Assembly: GCA_024196135.1 (NCBI GenBank)
Contig: JAMQCK010000041.1
Location: 1-64,000 of the forward strand
Direction: 5' to 3'
Origin: Pleurotus ostreatus/Saccharomyces cerevisiae fusant
Taxonomy: Eukaryota; Opisthokonta
DNA: 64,000 bases
Part shown: piece after piece, positions 47,355 to 59,318 of the stretch
Numbering within the stretch: position 1 is the stretch's first letter
Layout of the letters: each line of letters opens with the position of its first letter
The notes under the pieces: model-generated
Told to the model about the DNA's origin: nothing
Database searches by the model: none
The model's input: only the letters and a program-made list of their open reading frames with translations
Made by a program: the position numbers and the translations under genes

Positions 47355-49873
47355 ATGCCCCCGACCATGTCTAAAGATCAAACTCGGACCTCCACGGTCT
47401 CGAAGAGGAAGAAACCGCCCGCATGCGACTATTGCAAGGCGCGCCGTGTAATCTGCCACCCGCAACCAGACGGCAAGCCTTGTCCTAGATGCGTAGAGAA
47501 AGAAGTAGTGTTGGTCCCTCTTTCTTATGATATCGCGGTCTCACCGATACTCATTGACGTTTAGATGCACGACAACACCAACAGTGCGACGGAAACCTCA
47601 GAGGAGGCGTGCGGAGAACACTGAGCCAACAGCAACGGCAGATGCCGCTCCATCAACTTCGAAAAGTTGTTCTTCCGAGGCCAGCCTAAGGAAAACTGGT
47701 CAGAGGAGCGCAGACGCTGCACCAGCGGTAGCAACGGCGTCATCGCGCGAAAGTACGGGCTCCGGTCCTGTCCTCTCTTGGCGAGATGCACATCCCCTAC
47801 CCGCGCCGCTCATCGAAGAGCTTATCAAACGTAGGCCTCATTTTCATCCTGGCTTGATCTATGAGCTTATGCGCGACGCAATAGTCTTCCCTTACCTGCC
47901 TCAGTCGCAGCTCCCCATCGTACCATATCATCGGATACACCAGAAACTGGAGGCTTGCGCATGGGACCCCTCACAGCTAGATGCGCACTCCTGCGTCCTC
48001 GCGCACTGCATCATCGCCGTGACCGCGCGCGTCTCCACGCACCCCATGCTCATCGGCGCGGACGTGACCGATTCGCAGCTGCTCGAGTTCCTCTCGTCCG
48101 GCAACTTGATGATCATCCCCGGCCTCGACCTGCGCGAGCTCGGGCGCAGGCGAGATGCGATCTGCAGGGGCTTGCACGATGAGGCGCGCCGACTTGCGCG
48201 CGAGGCGGGTATCACGATCTACACGTCGGAGGAGAATGCCGCGTCGTGTTATTTGTTGGACTTCTTGGAGTCTTGTACGTCTTTCTTCTTTGTAAGGTGC
48301 GCTCGAGCTGACTGTGAACCAGCTACGCATTCGTACGATAGCTCATTGTCCTGGTCTGCCGCGATGATGTGGCACGTTCGGGCGTTGGCGGAGTCTGAGG
48401 ACCACAGCGACCTCTTCAGTGTCAACTACCGACGGCTGCATTGGCCGATTCACCTCGTATGTCCACTGGCTGAACGATTATCCCCTTCACGGTACTGACA
48501 CTGCGCCCAGTTTGATTGCGCCCTCCTTTCCATAGGTTCTGGTCGTTCGCTTCCTTTGTGAGTCTTCGGTAAGTCGAAACTACGAGGTTCGTCTGACAAA
48601 TTTCAGTACCGAGCACGACGAGCGTTTGATATGCGGTCTGCCACCAATCGATATAGACACTGCGACGATCGCTCTTGCGACCGAGCCGCTCACAGGAAGA
48701 AGTATTGGCGAATTTATCTATCCCTGTCAGTAAGCCTTTTCTTGCCGCGCTCTTGTATAGTATTTTGACTTCATTCCAGTCCTCAGCCATGTCATCAAGC
48801 TCGTACGCTTCAGTTCGGAGAAGCTCGTCGGACGTGAGCCGTCATTTGCCCCTATTATACGCCTACCATCTGACTAGCAAGCAGCTTACGCTCGACGTCA
48901 GCCCTTGGACGAAGCTATGCTCACGGGGCACCTCTGCGCCGTCGAGGCGCTGCAGAAGACCTGCGTCTTCCTGCACGACTGCATCGAGTCCGCCATCCCG
49001 CGAGTCAAGCGGAATTGGGCAAAGCCTGCGCTGGCAAACGGGCTGTTCATAACCAGTCTCGCGGTGCCCGGCTTGCTTATCCCTCTGCATCACGTGCTTA
49101 AGCGCCGGCTCGCTGCTGACTCGACCGCAGGCGCAGTAGACGCTGGTGGCGTGGGAGGGCTCAACAACATGAACGGTATAGGACATGCTCTACCCTCGAC
49201 AGATTACTCGCGCCGCCGCCTAGAGCTCTTGCAACGACAAGTGCGGGCTTTGGCCCTGCGCGCCGTAGTCGAGGCGACGAGGCGCGCGCGGGACCTCCCG
49301 AGCCTACCGTACATGACGCACCTGCAGAACACGCGCTTCGAGGAGTGGCTGCAGATGCTCGTCGACGAGAGCGAGGGGTGCGATATTTCGCCCCTGGAGC
49401 GGTATGAGGCACTGGAACGGTGAGTTTTTTTCTCGTCTCGAGAGAAGGGAGCATGTGTGTGTACGACTTGAGGTGCTGACTGGCGCTGTCTTAGGATCGC
49501 CGACCTGTTCAAGCTCGACGGCTTCGCCTGGGTGGAGAGGTCCGGGGCCATATCCCTTGTCGAGTCTGAAATGGCCTACCTGCAAGCCCAACACCATTTC
49601 GTGCCTCATTCCTGGCATCCTGATGATTGGGCGGATGAAATGGCGGTCGATGGCGCGCTCGAAGATCAGGCGCCTGGAAATGATCCGGCGGCGCTCGGAG
49701 ATGAGGACGCTTTTGGGGACTTGTGGGAAATGCCCTTGGGCGGCGACCACACCGCTCTAGTGCCCCCGGAGGATTTCCTAGGCCAGGCAGTCGTTCCTGG
49801 CTCGACGGCGGGTATGATGGACGATGCTCAAATGCTAGGACAGAACTCTCACCTAGACTTCACTATGAGCTAA
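47355..49873 (+). CDS. Zn2Cys6 transcription factor, tandem copy TF1
   Basis: Nine exons (47355-47509, 47565-47830, 47885-48274, 48323-48456, 48511-48557, 48607-48725, 48780-48833, 48885-49419, 49495-49873) give 692 residues. The zinc cluster has cysteines at 24, 27, 34, 43, 46 and 53 (CDYCKARRVICHPQ core), spaced x2-x6-x8-x2-x6 as in fungal binuclear-cluster DNA-binding proteins. A basic linker follows. The large middle region shares SWRDAHPLP, VPYHRI, SSGNLMIIPGLDLRELGRRRD and EALQKTCVFLHDCIE with TF2-TF4 and resembles the helical regulatory region of such factors. Target genes are unknown. The first donor (GTTGGT) is poor, where the other copies have GTCAGT. It is kept because it restores the sixth cysteine. 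Confidence 0.85.
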
Positions 49874-51304
49874 CGCAGTGCATTCATGGCCTTCCAGGTT
49901 CAAGTTCTCTTACGAAACTTTGCCTGTGAATCTTGGTCACATACTTGTTGGATATTCTGGTCGGTACAGTGGACATGAATGCAGAGCTGAATACGCGTGT
50001 CACTACAAGAATTCAGCGCGCGCTCTCCCATCTGTCACAGTCACCTGTTCAAGTCACAGTTGCACGCAAAACGTGACGTCACTGGCTATGGCAGTACACG
50101 TGATAGCCACGCTGTTGATCCGCGCTCATCGTCGGTATTGTCGTATCGGACCATACCGATACTCATGTTGCAGAAGACGACGAAGTTGATGTCGAGGCGA
50201 CGCGTAGCATCGAGCCAAGGCTGCGACGTTGACGGAGGAGGAGACGAGAGCGCGTAAGGAACGAAGGTGAGGGCAGGGGGAGGGGGAGTCGCTCATATTT
50301 GCGAGCGTTCCGAGTCGGGGCTTGCTGTAATGTCAAAATGAAGTCACAGGGGTGAACATGAAGGCAGCAGAAATGAGCGATCGGAGGAGATTGGCGTCGC
50401 GCCGCGACACTACGCGGCCCTGCGGCTGCTCAACGGACCTCGAGGCGGAAACAGTTCGAGAAGGACGCACACATGCCCTAGACTTCCCCATCTCCATGGT
50501 CGACGGCGCCCGGACGGCGCGCTCGTCGTCAATACCGATCATCTGTACTCTTCGCCCGTCTCCACAGCGCACGCTCGTCCTGCGCTCATCAGCTTGCAGC
50601 GCGCGCCGATCAGCTCTCCGCGCACGTCCATCAGCGGGGGACCCCTGCGGGTGGCTCGAGCTCTGCTTCTTGGGCGCTCCTCTGCTGCGATGCCGTCAAG
50701 ACAGGGAGATATCATTCGTCGTTCTGGGCATGCGAGCCTGCGACTGGTTGGAAGAAGCAGTACGTTACATTGCTGAGTGTAACGGGTAGGCGAACCCGAC
50801 GTGAGACTTGGCGAGTGTATTGAAGTTCGCGTAGGCGAAGCTTGACCAAAGTACTGCAAAAGAGAGAGGAGGAGTCGCTTTTTCTGAGGCAGAGATGAGA
50901 GGAGCTGCAAGATTTTGTGCGAAGGGTCGGAGGTGGTGACTAGAAAGTGGACGACGGAGGGTGGCGGCGGCGCAAATCATGGCGATCACCGTGAGACCCA
51001 AACACTGACAGCCATCGTGAGTCACAATGTTCCTTTCAATGAAAGCTTGGGGGCACAGCTAGAGCGTCATGTAGATGATCCGGAGAGTCGCCATAGGCTG
51101 CTTGAATACGGTTGACGCTCCGCGGTCAGAGAGCGCGGGAAAATAGGAGTAAAATCGTGCAAATTTAGTGGGAGTGTGTGAGGGTGTAGAGGAGCAGGGT
51201 AAAGATGCGCGCTTCCGACTACTGGAGCAACAGAAAGCCAGGAGATGCAGCATAGTCAGGAGAGCATGGTGGAAGTGAAGCAGGGACAAGGGGATGTGAT
51301 ATAC

Positions 51305-51319
51305 GTGACGATTAGTCAC
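51305..51319. promoter_or_regulatory. GTGAC-N5-GTCAC palindrome upstream of TF2
   Basis: GTGACGATTAGTCAC lies 342 bases before the TF2 start codon. The same inverted repeat with the same 5-base spacing stands before TF3 and TF4. Confidence 0.55.
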
Positions 51320-51427
51320 GCTGATTTGAAACTCGGAAGACTACCGCCTGCACGGGATGGATGCCGATTTTCATGGAGATGGGAGTGCATGAGCTCTATC
51401 TTCTCTGCTTTATGTCCGTTCCCCAGA

Positions 51428-51469
51428 GACAGAGCCTTTTTGATTGATTTCTCCGTCCGATGACCAATG
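51428..51469 (+). promoter_or_regulatory. CCAAT-containing promoter block of TF2
   Basis: The block contains GAGCC, TTGATTGATT and GATGACCAATG in that order, with the CCAAT at 51464-51468, about 190 bases before the ATG. The same order is found at 59112-59152 before TF3. The left half is also present before TF1. Confidence 0.5.
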
Positions 51470-51660
51470 CCTGGTCGCGGAGAGACCTCTTATGTCAGAT
51501 CCCTAGCCCGACTCGTTTCTGCATTTTGTCCTCGACACCCATCGTGCCACCCCGCCCCCCGCGCCAATCTTGCTCTCAATCATCACCACCGAGGCACCTT
51601 TTGACCCGGTAGATCTCTCCTGGCACCCACCTATCGCCGTCCCCCGCGCTCGGTCCCCAA

Positions 51661-54216
51661 ATGGCTCCAGTCACGTTCAAAAATACGGTCCAAAGTACCT
51701 CGGCGGTGAAAAAGAAAAAGAAGCCGCCGGCATGCGACTACTGCAAGGCGCGTCGAGTTATATGCCATCCCCAGCCAGACGGCAAGCCTTGTCCAAGATG
51801 CGTCGAGAAGGAGGTCACGTCAGTCTCTTCTCGCCTTGAATAGCGCGAGAACATGTATACTCACTAAATGGCAGATGCACGACTACGCCAGTCGTGCGGC
51901 GCAAGCCGAAGCGACGTACCGAGGGGGACTCTGATCAGGCGACATCGGCGCCTGCGCCATCCGCCGCTGCTCACTCGTCCCCGAGCACCTCTTCCTCTGC
52001 GCGAGCTCGCGAGAAAAGTCGTGATAAGAGCGGCACGCCACCCGCGAAAGTGCCACCAGCCGCGTCAGCGTCCACGTCCGCGAACAATGCAGTCCTCGCG
52101 TGGCGTGACACTCACAATCCGCTGCCCCCGCCACTCGTCCAGGAGCTTATGAAGCGTGCGTATCGTGGCTGAGCGTCCTTTTGTCCTGCTCACCCCTCGC
52201 CAGTCTTCCCCTTCGTGCCACAATCGCAGCTGCCCATCGTCCCGTACCGACGAATATACGACAAGCTCGAGGCATGTGGATGGGACCCGATGCAGCTGGA
52301 CGTGCAGTCGCGCGTTCTAGCGCAGTGCATCATGGCCGTGACCTCGCGCGTGTCGACGCATCCCGCGCTCGTCGGCGCCGACGTGAGCGACGCGCAGCTC
52401 GCGGGCTTTCTCTCGTCCGGGAACCTGATGATGACGCCAGGCTTGGACCTGCGCGAGCTCGGGCGCAGGCGAGACCCGATGTGTAGGAGGATGCATGATG
52501 AGGCGTGCCAGCTGGCGCATGAGGCGGGTATCATGATGGTGGCCTCCGAGGAGAACGCTGCGTCTCTTTACTTACTTGATTTTCTCGAGTCCTGTACGTC
52601 CTCTCGACTCCAATCATTCCCAGCTACTTACTAAAGTTCGGCCAGCTACGAACCAATACGACAACCCGACGACGTGGACCGCCGCAATGACCTGGCAGAT
52701 GCGATCGCTTGCAGAGTCCGAGGAGTACGCAGAGCTGTTTGGCGTTAACTTCCGCCGCCTGCACTGGCCTGTACAGCTCGTGAGTTGGGATCGTCCCTAG
52801 GTCTTATCGATCTCGCCTGCCTAAGTAGCTTGCTTAATCCTTCCCAGATGAACGTCGCCCTTCTTGCGCTTTGCGCAGGCCGATCGATACCTTTGTGAGT
52901 TTGCCTGGATATATTACCGACGGTCAACTGATCGGCGGTAGTACTGAACATGACGAGCGTCTGCTATGCGGACCGGCTCCGCCGAATATAGAGGCGGCGA
53001 CTTTCAGTCTAGCGAACGGTCCTGTGACGGGAAAGAATATCGGTGCTTTCCTCTACCCTTGTGCGTTGATCTCCGGCGTCTCCTCTCCGATTGTACTAAG
53101 TCAATCTATAGTCCTACACCATGTCATTCAGCTAGCTCGACAAAGCTCCGAGAGCATCATAGGACGTGCGTCGCAGATGCTCTACATAATGACTTCCCTA
53201 CCTAATCCTCTCCTCCAGCATACGCCAAGCGTTTCCCCCTAAACGAGGCCGCGCTCATCAACCATATGTCCGCCGTCGAGGCCTTGCAAAAGACCTGCGT
53301 TTTCCTTCACGACTGCATCGAGTTTGCCATCCCACGCGTCCGTCAGGATTGGGTGCGCCCCGCGCTCGCGAACGGCTACTTCATCACGGGCCTCGCCATG
53401 CCATCTCTCCTCGTTCCCCTACATCGCGAGCTCAAGCGCCGCCTCGCCGAGGGCTCTGTGACCGTCCTCCACCGCGGAACCGACGGTATAGGGGAGTACT
53501 CCCTGGACACGACTGAACGCACGCGCCACCGCATCGAGCTGCTGCACCGGCAGGTCAGGGCGATGGCATTGCACGCAATCGCGTCGGTGACGAAGCGCGC
53601 GCGCGACCTCCCGAGTCTGCCGTACCTGACGCACTTGCACTGCTCGCGCTTCGCGTCGTGGACGCATATGCTCCTCGAGGAGTGCGATGGGGATGAGATC
53701 TCGATCGGAGAGCGGTATGCGACGCTAGAGAGGTGCGTGGTCTGCGACTGGGCGTGGAATAAATTGACCGATATTCGATGTAGGCTCTGCGACATCCTCA
53801 GACTCGATGGGTTTGCGTGGGTCGACCGCTCCGGGAGCCTGCCGGCCGTCGAGGCGGAGATGGCTCTCCTGCAGGCGCAGCAGCAGCTCGTGCCGCACTA
53901 CAATCGCCAGGACGTCCCCAACGGCTGGCAGGACGACCTAGCTATGGCGGGAAATCCGACGGCGTACGACGATCCCGCCTTCAGCGCCATGCAATCCAAT
54001 GGACCTCGGAACGATCGAGCGCCCAGCGACGGCCACGTCTACGACGGCGCATGGAATTTGCCCATGAACAATCACACCCCCACCCTTCCCGGCGCCAGCA
54101 TCACCCCCGACTTCCCTGGCGCGCCCGCTGGTATGCCAGGGATGCTCGAGGACACGCAAATGCTCGAGCAAGCGCTCCTCCAATCCAGCATCCCCCTCAA
54201 CTTCGGTCCCTCCTAA
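51661..54216 (+). CDS. Zn2Cys6 transcription factor, tandem copy TF2
   Basis: Nine exons (51661-51818, 51875-52155, 52204-52593, 52646-52779, 52848-52894, 52942-53060, 53112-53165, 53219-53732, 53784-54216) give 709 residues. Exons 3 to 7 are 390, 134, 47, 119 and 54 nt, identical to TF1 and TF3. The binuclear zinc cluster (KPPACDYCKARRVICHPQ) is completed by a cysteine from exon 2 (TCTTPVVRRKP). The middle domain has SSGNLMMTPGLDLRELGRRRD and EALQKTCVFLHDCIEFAIPR. The C-terminal exon contains LDGFAWVDRSGSL and EMALLQAQQQL, followed by an Asn/Pro/Gly-rich tail that may be an activation region. It is expected to act in the nucleus; targets unknown. The intron 53733-53783 is in frame (51 nt) and could be retained. 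Confidence 0.87.
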
Positions 54217-54456
54217 CACTTTCTGTGACCCTTCCTGCTCCAGCTCCAAGTCTAGAATTCGTATGTATGTGCTATTACTCCCGTCTTTACCGGACTTTGC
54301 AGGGGGCGCTGCGATGCAGGGCGCTCGGACTTTCGGTTCGGAATTCTCGTTATTCGACTCGTCAAGGTATATACACGTAACCTCGCCGCTGTAGTGATAT
54401 CTGCGCGGTGGACAATTTATATATTACAGAATAATCAATCAATCAAGTACTATCTC
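54217..54456. other. Convergent 3' flanks of TF2 and paralogue B
   Basis: The sequence around 54365-54430 matches the flank downstream of paralogue A (27975-28060), showing that the duplicated unit extended beyond the coding region. Confidence 0.5.
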
Positions 54457-56401
54457 TCACTGTGTACCGCGACTAAGGCGGCACTGGGTCTGGACGGCGG
54501 GTCCGTCATCGTCGAAAAGACGACGAAGAAAAAACAGCGTCGTGGGCCCAGCAGAGGGCCCGCTAAGCTGGACGTCGTGGAGCGCGTTCCAGAGTATGTT
54601 GCACTTCAGAAGACCCTTCCCGTAGTCGACCTTATCACCGCCGACCTGCGGTGCAATGTCGAGATGCAGGCCCAAAACACGCAACGCAGGCAAGCGCACG
54701 CGATCGAGAAATACCGCAGGGTCGATCTTCGTTTGCAGTTCCAGCCTCTCGAGTCGAGGGAGCTTGCTCCGCTTGTGCTTTATTATCTCAGCGCCCACGT
54801 ACCCAAAGCAGAGCGACAGGGCGCGCAGCTGAGGTAGATTGACCAGAAAAGCGGCGGTTTCTACGGCTTTCACCTCCGCGCTGATACGCAGTACCTGGAG
54901 TTGGGCCCAGGGAAGGACGGCCCCGCGCGCGATGCCATTCAGTTGCACGTCTATCAGTCGTGAGCTCAGAGGCCATGCCCACGGTGCCTGCGCCTGCGCC
55001 GCAGCGGGTTGTAGGTGGACGGTAAGGCGGGTAAACCGAGTGAGATTGACGTGGGCCCTCTCTATTGCTCGAGCAAGGAGGTTCGCAGGCAAAGGAACGC
55101 CGGGTGCGAGTACGAGGTACAGATGTTGCACCGCCATATTCTGGGCCAAGGACGCCTCGAAAGCAGCGAGAGCTTCTTCTATTGACTCCGACTGGGCTTC
55201 GTCGCCCGCGCCAAACACGAAGTGGAGCGTCCCATCGCTGGTGATAGCACTCGAAGTCGATAGGCGCAAAGGGGCCTTCAAAGAGGCCTTCGGTAGGAAG
55301 GATTCCTTCTCCTTGATGGCTCCGAGCTCGCGGCTCGACGCCGAAGTTCGGGCGCAGGAGATTTCTGGGAGACCACTTTTTGCTCGGTCGACTGCACGCT
55401 CTCCGTTTACAGCTAGACGAGGGTTCAGGTCGCTATCACACGCCAGTGGCAGAGTCGCCAGAAATTCGTTATGGTCGCGATCGTCGTCGGCCTGTGCCAA
55501 ATAGGACGTGATAGCGGCTGTATCCTCGTCGGTGAGCCGGGCTAAGAATCGCGCGACGGACGTAGACAGAACGACTTCGGGATGGCGATCGCTGAGGTTG
55601 CGATCCTCCCAGGACGGCTCGAGGGTGACCTGAGTCGTAGTGGCGTTGGGCGGAGCTGAGAGCGAAGGAGAAGTCGAGCGTGCCTCGTCAGGTTCGCCCT
55701 CCGGAACTGGGGAGAGTCGCGAGTGCAGGCCGATCAAGTCAACATCCCCCTCTCGACCGGCGGCGCCTAGTACTGATGGGGCGACATCAGGACCACTGTC
55801 CACGCTAGACGCCACAGCGGTCTCAGACGTGCATGAGGACATGCTTCCTTCGATGTTGTGTCCTCCATGTTCTTCATTAAGATGAAGATACGGAGCATCT
55901 GTGATGTGTATGATTAGTCGACCTGGCGCCGCCTCAAAAGGGATTGCTACGCACCATTTTGCTCGCCGCGATGAAATTGGGGGGCATGGGTCAGAGCATT
56001 CAGAGGGTTAACAGGCCCGCCTAGGGGTGGAAGGTCTTTCATGTTATGAGGCGCAGCACGAGGTGGCGCCCGCGAAGGACGAGGCGGCGGCATTCGAGAA
56101 GGGCGAGGTGATGCCAGGGAATGGGATGAAGCAGCGACTTCGGCGGACCCATAGCCAGGACGCGGCTGTTCTAGTTCGCGACTGAGTCCGTAATTCTGCA
56201 TGTAAAAGCCTGATATGTGGACGAAGTTCTCGGGGGAAGAGATCGTTGGCTTGGGCAGGGCTGGAAGCCGCTTGTTGATCCCGCTATGGGATTTGTGGCG
56301 AGGAGCAACTGCGGAGTAGGCCGTTCAATAGATATTCGTGGCGAGTTTTAAGCATGATACTTACGAAATGCCAAAGCCTTGGCGAGTATGAAGAGCTTCA
56401 T
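54457..56401 (-). CDS. LRR-like protein of the Met-Lys-Leu family, paralogue B
   Basis: Three exons (56365-56401, 55955-56308, 54457-55898) give 610 residues. The 37-nt first exon encodes MKLFILAKALAF and ends in phase 1, as in A and C. Exon 2 is Pro/Arg/Ser-rich (PSRMPPPRPSRAPPRAAP). Exon 3 begins acidic and polar, then enters the leucine-rich C-terminal region shared with A (GVPLPANLLARAIERAH, LPQLRALSLCF, LPRLERLELQT, LPALRVLGLHL). B continues about 60 residues past the point where A stops, through a region whose counterpart in A is full of stops. That tail may be real or read-through. Function unknown. It lies tail-to-tail with TF2 inside the regulator array. Confidence 0.72.
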
Positions 56402-56990
56402 CGAAGGTTTGTCGAGGAGTCGGCGGTAGACGACGGTGAACCAAGAACAGTCGAGCACTAGAATACTCAAGAGGAGGTAGGAAGGAAAGCCGTCTGTGCT
56501 CTGACCTAACCGATTTCCTTCTTAAGCGTGAAAGACCTGGTCCTGCCAGAGAAAGTCGCAGAACGACTGTCGGACCGTGAGCAGAATATGGAGCCATTGT
56601 CTCGTTCGTCTCAGAGCGTGGGAAGAACGGATCGATAGAAACTGAAGTTGTCTCTCCAAGTAAATGCAGATAGCACCCCGATGGCGGGAATTCAAAAACA
56701 TGTCCTGCTCATCGACCCCGGAGGCAAGACGACTTTGAGCCAACCATCAGTCCACGGCACGTGGAAGGATCTAGACCGCGGGCCGGAATGCCAACGTTCG
56801 ACTTCGGCAGCTGCCGAGCTTGGGGTGAGGCTTGAGCGTGCTCTCGTCTTGCTCGCACTTCCATGGAAGAGTACACGGTCAATCTCTCCTATTTTCGGTG
56901 ATTTTCGTCGTAAACTACATAGCGTAGCACGAGCATCAGGCCGGTTCCTCGTACAGCATCTCAACACTGAGCAACTTTCCCTCCTCCTTC
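56402..56990. other. Intergenic, promoter of paralogue B
   Basis: This 589-bp interval lies between two minus-strand genes. No distinct motif was found. Confidence 0.4.
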
Positions 56991-57768
56991 TCAATCATCT
57001 CCTTCCCCCTCACTATCCGTCACCTCCTCCTCATACCACATCCCATACCCATCCCCCACCATGCACCACGGCCACTCATCCCACCGCACCGTGCGCCGCC
57101 CGATCGTCTGCAGGAACTCCGCGCGCCTCGCCGCGCAGTCGGCGCAGCGGCACATGTAGGGGAGGAGCGGCGGGTTGGTGAGGGAGACGGGGCGGGTCTT
57201 CGTTTTCTTGGGCTTAGAGGTGGATTGCTTGGGTCTGGGGGTAGATTGCTTGTGGGAAGAGGGGTTCTTGGGTTTGGAGGAGGGTGTTTTGGGCACGTCG
57301 GAGTCCGTGGCTGGGTGTGCGAGTTTCGCTGGCTTGGAGGTGGGGGCGACGACTTCCTTGGAAGAGGCTTCCTCGTCGCCCTGAGCACCGACGTCGACCT
57401 TGCGAGCAGGCGCGTCGACGTCCATCGGCATCGATACAAGGTCTATGCAGCGTATGAACGATCAAGATGCGAGCGAATGATTGAGGAAGAACGTTACCTT
57501 CAGGGGCGGTCTCCGGCACTTGCAGAGTAGAATCCGAGACCGTGGCAGTGCCAAAGCGCACACGCCTCTCGTTGGCGTCTACTTGGGTGGCTCCCGCAGA
57601 CGGGGACTTGGTGGCGTCGTTGTCAATGGGGTCGATGGATGCGAAGTCTTCAGCCTCGGAGAACGGCAGCGCCTTCCACGCATCCTCGAGAGGCTGCCAG
57701 GGCGGTGTCATGGGCCGGCTAGCCGTCGACACGGGCGGGCTTGAAAAAGGGCTAGGAGAGCTTGTCAT
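56991..57768 (-). CDS. Unknown basic protein with a Cys/Trp-rich C-terminus
   Basis: Two exons (57498-57768 and 56991-57442) give 240 residues. The first 90 residues are polar with a PLEDAWKALPFSEAED segment. Residues 105-175 are a Lys/Pro/Ser-rich linker built of SKPKNPSSHKQSTPRPKQ-like repeats, probably disordered. The last 65 residues look conserved: YMCRCADCAARRAEFLQ, then GRRTVRWDEWPWCMVGDG, then an acidic end. Three closely spaced cysteines followed by a tryptophan-rich segment could form a small fold, possibly metal-binding, but I know no family with this pattern. The donor (GTAACG) is not ideal. The gene sits between paralogue B and TF3. Confidence 0.6.
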
Positions 57769-58982
57769 GAGTTAGAGACGCTGCATACGACCTTAGGTCG
57801 GACAGGCGACTCACGACATGAGTTCTTTGGTGGCGAGCAACAAGTCAGCCGCGGGTGATGATGTAGACGGGAAGCAGCCATCGACGGTCTCCATTTTGTA
57901 CCCCACCAAAAGCCTGCGCGTGGCCGTGAAGCATGATCATGGCCATGGCCATAGGTCGTCAGCAAAGCGCACCGCCTAACGATTGCCTTATTTGGCTTCG
58001 TCCGCAGCTTAAGTGTATACTCACGCGCTCTGTTGCTCTCTGCACACGCCCATCGCATCGTTCTCGGTAAGCGCCGGGCTTAACCGCGCCGCGCGTTTGT
58101 TTGACCGCATTTGTCGCGCACGGGGTCAAAGTCAACCGTGACGTCACGGTTGAACTTGGCTGTCCTAGCGCGAGAAAACAATGGCGGCGGACTCCTCGGC
58201 GGACAATCCGTCTCGTCGGATGTTCCACGCCCTCTGCAAGGAGGGGGAGGCGATACCACACGTGTGTCATCCACCGCCAGTCCACGTGCGCTGCCGGCGG
58301 GTTCTGCGGCTTCGTGGATTTGCGACAATTCATTGACCGCTCGAGACAAAGGGCCAGGCATGCGAGGCAAAAGGCCGCGATTGGCCGTCGGGGCGCGACG
58401 AGTTGGGAAAGGCAATCTGTGACACGGCGGAGGAGTGCATCGGGCTGAGATTTCCGTTTGAAATTGGAAGGCTTTGGAGGCGGGATTGTGTTCGAGGGAG
58501 GCTGCAGGCTTCAGGGAGCAGATCTCCTTGCAAAGAAAAGCTTCTCAAGGCATCATAGACTAAACTTCCAACTGTATGATAGCTAGAATGACGCTGAGGT
58601 GGGGCAGAGACAGCTCTGAGAGAGAGAGAAATTGAGCTGAGGGCGAATGAATGGTCGGGTCCGAGGCGCTGATCAATGGCGATCACCGTGAGACCCAAAC
58701 ACCGTAAAGATCGCATATCCATTGGATTCCTAGAGGATGAAGATCTAGAGGAGCGACGGCAGCGTACTAGAATCCTCAGCAAAGTCGCCAGAAGCCGTTC
58801 GGCGCCCGAGACGATCTGAAGACCAGAGAGCGCAGAGTCAGCGGGCGCACAACCGTCTACGCTGCGCAGGGCGCACAGCCCGCTCTATACGGTGCTTGAA
58901 GCTTGAGGCGCCGCCAAGAGGCTCACTCAGCATGAGCGCAGGAAGAAACGTTCGAAAGAGGGATAGGTGCTCGTGGCAAACG

Positions 58983-58997
58983 GTGACCATCAGTCAC
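58983..58997. promoter_or_regulatory. GTGAC-N5-GTCAC palindrome upstream of TF3
   Basis: GTGACCATCAGTCAC lies 322 bases before the TF3 start codon. Confidence 0.55.
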
Positions 58998-59111
58998 ATC
59001 GTGTCTGATGCGTGATGGCGTCCGCCCTCGACGGGCTCGTTGCAGCTTCACGGAGAACCGGGCGACGCAAGTGCTTGAGCCCAATCTCTTCGTCGTATGC
59101 CCGCCTCCAGC

Positions 59112-59152
59112 GACAGAGCCTCTGTGATTGATTGGCCGTCTGATGACCAATG
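59112..59152 (+). promoter_or_regulatory. CCAAT-containing promoter block of TF3
   Basis: ACAGAGCC, GATTGATTGG and GATGACCAATGG follow one another here, with CCAAT at 59147-59151, about 170 bases before the ATG. The arrangement copies that of TF2. Confidence 0.5.
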
Positions 59153-59318
59153 GCAAGGGAGCAGGCGAGCCCTTATGTAACCCCACGGCGAATCCGACGT
59201 TGACCCCAACGCCCACCTCGACGCTCTCGCATCTTCCTCCCATCTATCATCACCGAGGCACCTTTAGCCTTTGACCCGGTCGATCCTTTGCAGCCTCCTG
59301 TCTATTGCCGCCCAGCTC

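Larger units (their letters stand above)
49874..51660. promoter_or_regulatory. Intergenic between TF1 and TF2, with conserved promoter blocks
   Basis: This 1.8 kb holds no gene. Three blocks recur upstream of other copies: GATCACCGTGAGACCCAAAC (50985-51004), also at 58681-58700 before TF3; the palindrome at 51305-51319; and a CCAAT-containing block at 51428-51469 that matches 59112-59152. Confidence 0.6.
57769..59318. promoter_or_regulatory. Intergenic upstream of TF3, with conserved promoter blocks
   Basis: This 1.55 kb holds no gene. Blocks shared with the TF2 upstream region lie at 58681-58700 (GATCACCGTGAGACCCAAAC), 58983-58997 (palindrome) and 59112-59152 (CCAAT block). They occur in the same order and at similar distances from the start codon. 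Confidence 0.6.
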
